Assembly: GCF_020829685.1 (NCBI RefSeq)
Contig: NZ_JAIVFR010000420.1
Coordinates: 1-6,186 of the forward strand
Direction of reading: 5' to 3'
From: Nostoc sp. CHAB 5715
Lineage (GTDB): Bacteria; Cyanobacteriota; Cyanobacteriia; Cyanobacteriales; Nostocaceae
Length of the DNA stretch: 6,186 bases
Below are positions 1 to 4,779 of this stretch, in pieces. The notes under the pieces were generated by a model. That model did not search any database. It had not been told where the DNA came from and was given only the letters and a program-made list of their open reading frames with translations. A program made the translations under genes and the position numbers. The stretch's first letter is position 1. Every line of letters begins with the position of its first letter.

Positions 1-62
1 CCGATCTACTTCAAAGAAGGGTTAAATTGAATCTAGCCCTAGTTAAGTTGAGATATCTGCTC

Positions 63-749
63 ATGACAACCTCAGTAGAGTATATCCCCGTTACCCCGAT
101 TGAGTACCCAGATGAGGATGGTAAGCCAATGGCTGAAGGTGATTTACAGCGCAAGTGTCTCGTATACGCTACCACTGTGCTGGAAATTTATTTTCAAAAT
201 CACCCAGATGTATACGTTGCTGGTAATCTATTTATTTACTACGAAAAAGGTTATCCAGAATCAGTCGTAGCCCCAGATGTATTTGTAGTGTTTGGAGTGG
301 AAAACCGTGACAGACGCTCTTACAAAACTTGGGAAGAAAATAATCAAACCCCAGATTTTGTTCTAGAGATTACCTCAAAAAGCACCCGCAGCAAAGACCA
401 AGGTGCAAAGAAAGGAATTTATGCCTTTCTAGGAGTGCGTGAATATTTCCAATATGACCCCACAGGCGATTATCTCAATCCCCAACTCCAGGGTTTACAC
501 TTGGTCGATGGGAATTATTTTCCAGTAGCAGCCAATACCCTGCCAGATGGTACAGTGTCCCTACCCAGTGAAGTTTTGGGGCTAGAGTTACGCCTGGAAG
601 CAGGAAAACTACGTTTTTACAATCTAGCTACGAGTCAAATACTTCTAACTCATGAAGAGGAAGCAGCTGCACGACAAGCCGCAGAAGAGAAAGCGCAAAG
701 ATTAGCTGCTAAACTTCGAGAATTAAATATTGATCCAGATAGCCTTTAG
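63..749 (+). CDS. Uma2 family protein (PD-(D/E)XK nuclease fold), long subtype
   Basis: Seen: 228 aa from ATG at 63. The core carries the Uma2 pattern: PDVFVVFG with D72, then PDFVLEITSKST with E102, then a helix with D112, K116/K117 and Y120, then REYFQYDP. The tail (about residues 190-228) is Ala/Glu/Lys/Arg rich, probably a short coiled coil, and ends in the common cyanobacterial sequence AKLRELNIDPDSL. Known: Uma2 (DUF820) proteins have a PD-(D/E)XK endonuclease-like fold, are strongly expanded in cyanobacteria, and mostly lack an established function. Start choice: the frame stays open to a TTG at 27, but MTTSVEYIP is the N terminus I expect for this subtype. It is the only plus-strand gene here and converges on DUF6887. 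It is the same subtype as the protein at 3882-4643 (shared GNL-IYY/F, LQGFHLVDG-type blocks). Nuclease activity is inferred, not shown. Confidence 0.88.
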   Translation: MTTSVEYIPVTPIEYPDEDGKPMAEGDLQRKCLVYATTVLEIYFQNHPDVYVAGNLFIYYEKGYPESVVAPDVFVVFGVENRDRRSYKTWEENNQTPDFVLEITSKSTRSKDQGAKKGIYAFLGVREYFQYDPTGDYLNPQLQGLHLVDGNYFPVAANTLPDGTVSLPSEVLGLELRLEAGKLRFYNLATSQILLTHEEEAAARQAAEEKAQRLAAKLRELNIDPDSL

Positions 750-776
750 CTAAATCCGGCAGTGTTAATAAAATAA

Positions 777-803
777 TAGGGTGAGTATGATTTACCCACC
801 CTA
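777..803 (-). terminator. Hairpin between convergent genes, likely terminator
   Basis: TAGGGTGAGTA (777-787) pairs with TACCCACCCTA (793-803): 11-base arms with one A/C mismatch and a 5-base loop. It lies between the plus-strand Uma2 stop (749) and the minus-strand DUF6887 stop (832). Read on the minus strand it is followed by TTATTTTATT, so it best suits termination of the DUF6888/DUF6887 transcript, although it could serve both sides. It resembles the palindrome at 1233-1249, so it may equally be a dispersed repeat. Confidence 0.45.
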
Positions 804-831
804 ATTATGCTTAGTAAATTAGACAATAATC

Positions 832-1029
832 TCAAAGTTTTCCATTAATCTTACGCCTAATGATTTCCATCTGGGCTTGCATATCAGCTTCTGTCACAGG
901 CATAGGATAGCCTTTAGAATTAGGGTCACGTTTGCTCATTAAAAAACGTAGAGCTTCAATGTCTTCGCGGTTTTCCACCACGTAAGCTCTCAACTCTGAA
1001 AAACTCATTTGCTCATAATTCTGGTTCAT
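832..1029 (-). CDS. DUF6887 family small protein
   Basis: Seen: 65 aa, starting MNQNYEQMSFSELRAYVV and continuing NREDIEALRFLMSKRD. It is a short soluble protein, charged, probably helical, with no signal peptide or membrane segment. The sequence (N-x-x-Q-M-x-x-x-E-L-R-A-Y-V, then an R-E-D-x-E-A-L block) is what I recognise as the cyanobacterial DUF6887 family; function unknown. Start: an in-frame ATG at 1050 would add seven residues (MESGILS) and enlarge the overlap with the upstream gene. The ATG at 1029 gives the usual family N terminus and has a weak GGGA eight bases upstream. It overlaps the DUF6888 stop by 17 bases, so the two are probably co-translated. Such paired small genes recur in cyanobacterial genomes; a toxin-antitoxin role is only a guess. 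Confidence 0.75.
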   Translation of the reverse strand: MNQNYEQMSFSELRAYVVENREDIEALRFLMSKRDPNSKGYPMPVTEADMQAQMEIIRRKINGKL

Positions 1030-1204
1030 TGACAAAATCCCAGATTCCATTACTTAGTACAATGATTTGGAGTTCATCTCTAGCCAGGATGTAAACTTGC
1101 CCTGTTTTGTCGTCAAATCGAAATAAACGGATGTCTTTGTAAAGATTTGACAGCATTTGACAAACCCGTACACAGGCTAAGGCTTGCTCTGTTGTTGGTA
1201 AAAT
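1013..1204 (-). CDS. DUF6888 family small protein, apparent ATT start
   Basis: Seen: an open frame encoding 63 aa, (I/M)LPTTEQALACVRVCQM, then LSNLYKDIRLFRFDDKTGQVY, then ILARDELQIIVLSNGIWDFV and NEPEL-stop. This matches my memory of DUF6888 (P-T-x-E-Q-A-L-x-C-V-x-V-C-Q-M-L-S-N-L-Y-K...), a cyanobacterial family of unknown function often paired with DUF6887. The frame is open back to a TAG at 1250-1252 but contains no ATG, GTG or TTG before the conserved start of the domain. The ATT at 1202-1204 sits where family members have ATG, nine bases after GAGGAG (1214-1219). Either ATT is used, as in infC, or the start is mutated. A fallback ATG at conserved M17 would lose a quarter of the protein. 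It overlaps DUF6887 by 17 bases. Gene callers will probably miss it. Confidence 0.65.
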   Translation of the reverse strand: MLPTTEQALACVRVCQMLSNLYKDIRLFRFDDKTGQVYILARDELQIIVLSNGIWDFVNEPEL

Positions 1205-1213
1205 AAACGAACG

Positions 1214-1219
1214 CTCCTC
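1214..1219 (-). promoter_or_regulatory. Shine-Dalgarno for DUF6888, supports ATT start
   Basis: On the minus strand GAGGAG lies nine bases before the ATT at 1204-1202. It is the best ribosome-binding match seen ahead of any gene in this window and is the main sequence argument for initiation at the ATT. No other usable start codon follows it in frame until M17. Confidence 0.55.
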
Positions 1220-1232
1220 ACTACCAATATAA

Positions 1233-1249
1233 GGTGGGCAATGCCCACC
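1233..1249. repeat. GGTGGGCA palindrome, dispersed repeat or terminator
   Basis: GGTGGGCA-A-TGCCCACC is a perfect 8-base inverted repeat around one central base, flanked by CTAC on one side. The GTAGGGTGGGCA...TGCCCACC motif is a common intergenic repeat in filamentous cyanobacteria (recalled). It lies between the GH57 stop (1278) and DUF6888. On the minus strand it is followed by TTATATT, so it could end the GH57 transcript, though the one-base loop is poor for a classical terminator and the T-run is weak. It also lies only 14 bases upstream of the DUF6888 Shine-Dalgarno. Confidence 0.6.
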
Positions 1250-1277
1250 CTACTGCTGTTGATTATTTTTTGTGAGA

Positions 1278-2867
1278 CTATAGCGGACGATAGACGCGAT
1301 AGTTGATTTCGGGGAAGATATTATCCATTAACTCGACTTTTTCCAACCAACCACTGTCAACTTTGCCGACTTTAACATCTTCGTAGAGCTTATTGAACCG
1401 CATTAGGTGCGATCGCGTCCGTCTAACTGCATAGGGTACCATTGTTCCCGTCCGCATAATAAATGCCCAGTCGGAAGATTGTGCTAATAACAATTCCCTC
1501 GCCGCTTGGTTGAGCGCTCTCCACTGCAATTCATCCTCTGGTTCCAAACGCGAGATTTCAATCATCCGTTCAGCAGCTTTGTGCAAATGCGGATAAACCC
1601 ATGCATTCGTTTCATTCAACCAATATTCGTGGAAACCCTTGAAACCCCAACTCGACTGCGAAGGACGACAGACTTGCTGCGTCGGCTGTTCCCGCAAATA
1701 GTCTGCTAAATGGGTCATTTGATATGTTCCTTGGTCATACCACGACTTGCGGAATAGGTAATCGATGAACCAAGGGCCTTCATACCACCAATGTCCAAAT
1801 AACTCTGCGTCATAAGGCGAAACGATGATTGGCGGGCGCTGCATTATACCATAAAGATGCTCAGATTGCCGCTCTCGATTATACATAAAGTTAGCAGCGT
1901 GTTCTGCGGCCTTTTCCCTAGCCCAATACGGATCGTAAAGTGCTTTATCTGAAAGTCCTAAGCCACGTCCCGTAATTTTGTGATACTTAATACCCGTATT
2001 CTTCCTCTGACCATTAGGCATGATGTAGGGCTTAATGTATTCATACTCTGCTTCCCAGCCCAAATCTTTGTAAAATTCTCGATATTCTGCTGCTCCAGGA
2101 TAGCCTACCTCAGAAGACCATACCTGTTGGGACGATTCATGATCTCGACCAAAGGCAGCAACACCAGTTTCTGTATAAATTGGGGCATAAGTGCCAAAGC
2201 GCGGACGCGGACGGGCGTAAAGGATACCATGCCCATCAGTAAGGAAGTAGCGTAACCCAGCATCTGCTAGCATCCGCTCTACACTTTCATAGTAGGCGCA
2301 TTCAGGCAACCAAATGCCTCTGGGTGCTTTTCCAAAGGTTTGCTCGTAATGTTCGCAGGCTACCTGAATTTGTGCCCAGACTGCTTCTGGATACATTTTC
2401 ATCAACGGCAAATAGCCGTGAGTAGCGCCGCAAGTGATGATTTCCAGGTTGTTACTGTCTTGGAACTGCTTAAAAGCTGTCACCAAGTCACCTTGATTGC
2501 CTTCCCATATCTGACGTGCTTCTTTAAACTCAGTAATGTAATGTTCGGCTAAATAACGAAGATGTCCGTTATTGACATTATGTTCTGCTTCTAGTTCTAT
2601 AAGTTCTTCTAGTTGGGCTAAGTGTGCGTCATAGCGTTCTTGCAGCAGAGGATCACGAAGCATCGACACTAGAGGTGGTGTCATACTCATCGTAATTTTA
2701 AAGTCGATACCGTCTCGCTTTAAGCCTTCAAATACTTTGAATAATGGAATGTAGGTTTCTGTGATGGCTTCATAGAGCCATTCTTCCTCCAGCACGTAGT
2801 CACTTTCCGGGTGACGAACGAAGGGCAGATGTGCATGGAGTACAAGCGCGACGTAGCCGATAGCCAT
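1278..2867 (-). CDS. GH57 1,4-alpha-glucan branching-type enzyme
   Basis: Seen: 529 aa, full length for the GH57 branching-enzyme/AmyC group (about 520-560). GH57 motifs appear in order: HAHLPF (11-16), ATHGYLP (148-154), WLPECAYY (186-193) with nucleophile E189, SPYDAELFGHWW (350-361) with acid/base D353, and a helical C-terminal DUF1957-like domain including SSDWAFIMRTGT (464-475). Known: these enzymes cut alpha-1,4-glucan and reattach it as alpha-1,6 branches, in cytosolic glycogen metabolism; cyanobacteria often have one alongside GH13 GlgB. The active-site loop (about 224-250, FGTYAPIYTETGV onward) contains tyrosines; a loop tyrosine has been tied to branching activity in the archaeal enzyme, so branching is favoured over plain amylase (inference). 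No signal peptide. The MAIGYVALVLHAHLP start is natural, with no clear Shine-Dalgarno, which is normal in cyanobacteria. It precedes DUF6888 on the same strand. Confidence 0.92.
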   Translation of the reverse strand: MAIGYVALVLHAHLPFVRHPESDYVLEEEWLYEAITETYIPLFKVFEGLKRDGIDFKITMSMTPPLVSMLRDPLLQERYDAHLAQLEELIELEAEHNVNNGHLRYLAEHYITEFKEARQIWEGNQGDLVTAFKQFQDSNNLEIITCGATHGYLPLMKMYPEAVWAQIQVACEHYEQTFGKAPRGIWLPECAYYESVERMLADAGLRYFLTDGHGILYARPRPRFGTYAPIYTETGVAAFGRDHESSQQVWSSEVGYPGAAEYREFYKDLGWEAEYEYIKPYIMPNGQRKNTGIKYHKITGRGLGLSDKALYDPYWAREKAAEHAANFMYNRERQSEHLYGIMQRPPIIVSPYDAELFGHWWYEGPWFIDYLFRKSWYDQGTYQMTHLADYLREQPTQQVCRPSQSSWGFKGFHEYWLNETNAWVYPHLHKAAERMIEISRLEPEDELQWRALNQAARELLLAQSSDWAFIMRTGTMVPYAVRRTRSHLMRFNKLYEDVKVGKVDSGWLEKVELMDNIFPEINYRVYRPL

Positions 2868-2927
2868 AGTGATTTTGGGGTGATACTTGTAAGTTGAAGG
2901 TCGAGAGGTTTGGCAGAAATTAACAAT

Positions 2928-2958
2928 ATTTTAAGACTTATGGGGATCGTAATACCAA
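2928..2958 (-). promoter_or_regulatory. Possible promoter of the GH57 gene
   Basis: On the minus strand TTGGTA (2958-2953) and TAAAAT (2933-2928) resemble -35 and -10 boxes, but the spacer is 19 bases, longer than ideal. The -10 lies about 60 bases ahead of the GH57 ATG. The local AT richness supports a promoter here, but these boxes are weak and could be chance. Confidence 0.22.
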
Positions 2959-3039
2959 TTTGAAATCACATTGGGGAGCATCTCACTTTTGTAAAAATAC
3001 CCCTAGCCCTGACGATTGGAATTCGCGGCTATACAGACA

Positions 3040-3059
3040 AAACCCACTCCGGTGGGTTT
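3040..3059 (-). terminator. Hairpin terminator downstream of the Uma2 pair
   Basis: AAACCCAC (3040-3047) and GTGGGTTT (3052-3059) form a perfect 8-base stem with a 4-base loop. Read on the minus strand it is GTGGGTTTT followed by GTCTG, a short T-run. It lies beyond the stop of the Uma2 gene (3268) and the rsgA remnant, and before the GH57 promoter region. It is therefore placed to end the upstream minus-strand transcript. It may originally have been the rsgA terminator, since the rsgA 3' fragment lies directly before it. Confidence 0.55.
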
Positions 3060-3062
3060 CAA

Positions 3063-3169
3063 ACTCCTTATTTTTTACTTTCTAACTTGGGTTTGTATTG
3101 ACTCTGCTTTTTAGCTTCAAGGTGGATTCTGGATCAATTTGTTGGTAAAGTTGAGTTTAAAGAGCGATG
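3063..3169 (-). pseudogene. Decayed duplicate of the rsgA 3' region
   Basis: Hand alignment: 3069-3105 matches 4844-4880 with one mismatch, and 3106-3168 matches 4894-4956 with 12 mismatches. That is about 87 of 100 aligned bases identical, with a 13-base deletion between. The matched rsgA section encodes residues about 319-356 of its C-terminal extension. The copy cannot be translated as RsgA: it has an in-frame TAA early on and the 13-base deletion shifts the frame. It lies on the same strand as rsgA. The left edge (ACTCCTTA, 3063-3070) also resembles the sequence around the rsgA stop (4775-4782), as if the rsgA tail between them had been deleted; that last part rests on only about eight bases. 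No N-terminal or GTPase portion is present. Confidence 0.8.
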
Positions 3170-3177
3170 CCTACGGT

Positions 3178-3263
3178 GGTCACTGAGCCTGTCCTGAGCT
3201 TGTCCTGAGCTTGTCCTGAGCGTAGCCGAAGGGCGCAGCCGAAGTGCGGGCTACGCCTACGCC
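3178..3263 (+). repeat. Composite intergenic repeat, left inverted copy
   Basis: It begins GGTCACTGAGC (3178-3188), contains GTCCTGAGC units and CGTAGCCGAAG, and ends GAAGTGCGGGCTACGCC plus TACGCC (3241-3263). Both ends recur in inverted orientation at 4701-4760. These elements belong to the non-coding repeat families common in Nostocales genomes (recalled). It directly adjoins the rsgA remnant on one side and the Uma2 stop on the other. Confidence 0.7.
3191..3223 (+). repeat. Three tandem 11-base GTCCTGAGCTT units
   Basis: GTCCTGAGCTT occurs at 3191-3201 and 3202-3212, with GTCCTGAGCGT at 3213-3223. It is an internal expansion of the composite repeat; the matching right-hand copy at 4701-4760 lacks it. 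It probably arose by slippage. Confidence 0.85.
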
Positions 3264-3267
3264 AGAA

Positions 3268-3837
3268 TTATCCAAAAAAACGTTCAACTTGAACGCCAAA
3301 ACCCGCTAACAGTGGTGATGTGATTTCGTCATCAGCCACCAAGGTTGTGATCAGTTTTAATTGGGCAGCTTCTCTGCGATAAACTTCTAGCTGCTGTAAT
3401 TGCCAATTTGCAATCCAATATTCTTGGACTCCTGTGGATGAGTATAGTTTCAGCTTGGCTTCTCGATCTCGACGTTCGTTAGTTGTCCCAGGAGAAAGGA
3501 CTTCCACAATGAGTTCTGGCGCTCCTCTCAAATGCCCTTCCTCATCTAGCAATTGTGCTAAACGCTCACGACTAATCCAAACTACATCGGGTATGACATT
3601 ATCGGCATCTGTAAAAATTATGCCGGGAGTTTGACGGGTTTCCCCTAGCCCACTAGAGCGAGACCAAATTTGTAACTCTAAGCATATATTACCGGCAGTC
3701 CCTTGATGTCTCCAGTGAGGCGCTCTAGTCACAAATAGTTCTCCGTCAATAATTTCATAGCGCTTCCATTCGTCGGTTGTGAGTAATTCTAAGTCTGAGG
3801 TTGTCCAACGGACTTGATCAGATATTGTTTGGTTCAT
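3268..3837 (-). CDS. Uma2 family protein, classical short subtype
   Basis: Seen: 189 aa with nearly every landmark of canonical Uma2 proteins: YEIIDGEL (27-34), a HWRHQ segment (41-45) leading the first helix, IPDVVWISRERL (82-93) with D84, APELIVEVLSPGTTNERRD (106-124) with E112, EAKLKLY (126-132) with K128/K130, and VQEYWIAN (137-144). Known: PD-(D/E)XK nuclease-like fold, cytosolic, function not established for most members. The length is typical and the catalytic-type residues are intact, so it is not obviously dead. The ATG start has no strong Shine-Dalgarno. It lies 44 bases downstream of the Uma2 gene ending at 3882, on the same strand, so the two are probably one transcript. It differs in subtype from that neighbour, so they are not a recent tandem duplication. 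The stop is four bases from a composite repeat. Confidence 0.92.
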   Translation of the reverse strand: MNQTISDQVRWTTSDLELLTTDEWKRYEIIDGELFVTRAPHWRHQGTAGNICLELQIWSRSSGLGETRQTPGIIFTDADNVIPDVVWISRERLAQLLDEEGHLRGAPELIVEVLSPGTTNERRDREAKLKLYSSTGVQEYWIANWQLQQLEVYRREAAQLKLITTLVADDEITSPLLAGFGVQVERFFG

Positions 3838-3881
3838 AGGACTATTTTTCCATGCCTAGTTTAGAGATAAAAATTCTATTT

Positions 3882-4643
3882 TCAGAATATTTGCTCAGGA
3901 TCAATACCTGCGCCTCGCAAGCGTTCTGCCAAGATTGCAGCCCGTTGACGTTCTTGTTCTAGTTGTTGGTTTGTTTGCTGTAACTGTTGGTTTGCTTGCT
4001 GTAACTGTTGGTTTGCTTGCTCTAACTGTTGATTTGATTCTTCCTCTGGCAACATCACCAACTGCCTGTCTGGTGTAAAAAAGCGTAATTTGCCTAAATA
4101 TACTGCCAAATACAGCCCTAATTGCTGACTCCACAACCAACCTGACTCAGTGGGTACAAGGTCTTGATATTGCCCATCAACTAAGTGAAATCCCTGTAAT
4201 TCTAGGTTGTTTGGGTCAAACCAAAAGTAATCTGGAGTGCGAAATGTATTTTGGTAAATTTGCTTTTTCAAACCTTTATCAACCGAGGCAGTGGAATTAG
4301 ATAACATCTCAATAATCACATTGGGGTATTTGCCGTCTTCTTGCCACACAACCCAGCTTTTGCGGTCTTTTTTTTCTGTATCTAAAACCACAAAGAAATC
4401 AGGGCCTCGAAATTCTTCTGACTTTTTCTGGTTAGGACTGAAATAGATAGTCAGGTTGCCAGTAGCATAAAAATCCTGACGATCGCGCCACCACCATTTA
4501 ATCAGGCGGATAAGTAAATCGATTTGTTCGCGGTGTAAATCAGATTCCAAGGGGGGTTCGTCACTATAGAGGTCGCCTGGTGGGAAAATTATACTCTCAG
4601 TGACATCTTCTAAACTAGCGGTGGCAGCAAGGGGCTGAGACAT
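3882..4643 (-). CDS. Uma2 family protein with heptad-repeat coiled-coil tail
   Basis: Seen: 253 aa from ATG at 4643 (MSQPLAATASLEDV). The Uma2 core has FRGPDFFVVLDTEKKDRKSW with D82, NVIIEMLSNST with E112, D122, K126/K127 and Y130, then PDYFWFDP and LQGFHLVDG. The tail has four 7-residue repeats of the form NQQLEQA/NQQLQQA (residues 204-231), a probable coiled coil for self-association, ending in AERLRGAGIDPEQIF. Known: nuclease-like Uma2 fold of uncertain role; long cyanobacterial members often end in such tails. Start: the frame runs up to a TTG at 4685, but that would add an unconvincing MVTIAWIQIENLSC stretch, so the ATG is preferred. It is the first gene of a two-gene Uma2 unit behind rsgA and is the same subtype as the protein at 63-749. 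Confidence 0.88.
   Translation of the reverse strand: MSQPLAATASLEDVTESIIFPPGDLYSDEPPLESDLHREQIDLLIRLIKWWWRDRQDFYATGNLTIYFSPNQKKSEEFRGPDFFVVLDTEKKDRKSWVVWQEDGKYPNVIIEMLSNSTASVDKGLKKQIYQNTFRTPDYFWFDPNNLELQGFHLVDGQYQDLVPTESGWLWSQQLGLYLAVYLGKLRFFTPDRQLVMLPEEESNQQLEQANQQLQQANQQLQQTNQQLEQERQRAAILAERLRGAGIDPEQIF
3951..4034 (-). repeat. Four 21-base tandem repeats inside the Uma2 gene
   Basis: Four consecutive 21-base units encode NQQLEQA, NQQLQQA, NQQLQQT and NQQLEQE. The two central units are nearly identical at the DNA level. As the unit is a multiple of three, gain or loss of copies would keep the frame and only change coiled-coil length in heptad steps. Confidence 0.9.
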
Positions 4644-4700
4644 ACAAGATAGGTTTTCTATTTGTATCCATGCTATCGTGACCAACCTTTACATAGAAGC

Positions 4701-4760
4701 GCGTAGGCGCAGGCCGCACTTCGATATGGTTCAACTTTGCTCACCAGCCGCTCAGTGACC
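4701..4760 (-). repeat. Composite intergenic repeat, right inverted copy
   Basis: Read on the minus strand it begins GGTCACTGAGC (4760-4750), identical to 3178-3188, and ends GAAGTGCGGCCTGCGCC plus TACGC (4722-4701), close to 3241-3262. The middle differs from the left copy (a GGTGAGCAAAGTTGAACC stretch instead of GTCCTGAGC units). It occupies most of the gap between the rsgA stop and the Uma2 gene and forms an inverted pair with 3178-3263 around the two Uma2 genes. Confidence 0.68.
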
Positions 4761-4779
4761 ATTGTAGACATCGCACTCC

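Larger units (their letters stand above)
2868..3267. other. 400-base gap without an intact gene
   Basis: From left to right this holds the leader and putative promoter of the GH57 gene (about 2868-2960), about 80 bases in which I see nothing definite, a GC-stem hairpin (3040-3059), a decayed copy of the rsgA 3' part (3063-3169) and a composite intergenic repeat (3178-3263) that ends four bases from the stop of the Uma2 gene. No open frame here looks like a real protein on either strand. Confidence 0.75.

Noticed and set aside
27..62. TTG start at 27 for the first Uma2 gene, with AAGGG upstream
   Set aside because: The added MNLALVKLRYLL has no place in the subtype as I know it, while MTTSVEYIP is the expected N terminus. 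Not fully excluded.
1506..2552. Several plus-strand open frames of 60-90 codons within the GH57 gene
   Set aside because: They are antisense to a well-supported enzyme gene, encode no recognisable domain, and have unnatural composition. They are shadows of the coding strand.
2720..2926. A second minus-strand frame of 68 codons overlapping the GH57 start
   Set aside because: It overlaps the conserved GH57 N terminus in another frame, and its product looks like out-of-frame sequence.
3161..3263. Repeat cluster considered as a CRISPR array or insertion-sequence end
   Set aside because: The units are 11 bases and directly abutting with no spacers, and there is no transposase or target-site duplication in view. 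It fits dispersed cyanobacterial intergenic repeats.
3434..3634. Plus-strand 66-codon frame within the short Uma2 gene
   Set aside because: Antisense to the conserved Uma2 catalytic core, with a serine/arginine-rich product and no family resemblance.
3901..4140. A 79-codon minus-strand frame inside the Uma2 gene with SKPTVTA repeats
   Set aside because: The repeats are just the 21-base heptad array read in a wrong frame; the NQQL frame continues into a proper Uma2 core.
4644..4685. TTG start at 4685 for the Uma2 gene at 3882-4643
   Set aside because: The extra 14 residues do not resemble the family N terminus, and the purine run next to the TTG is too close to serve as a ribosome-binding site.
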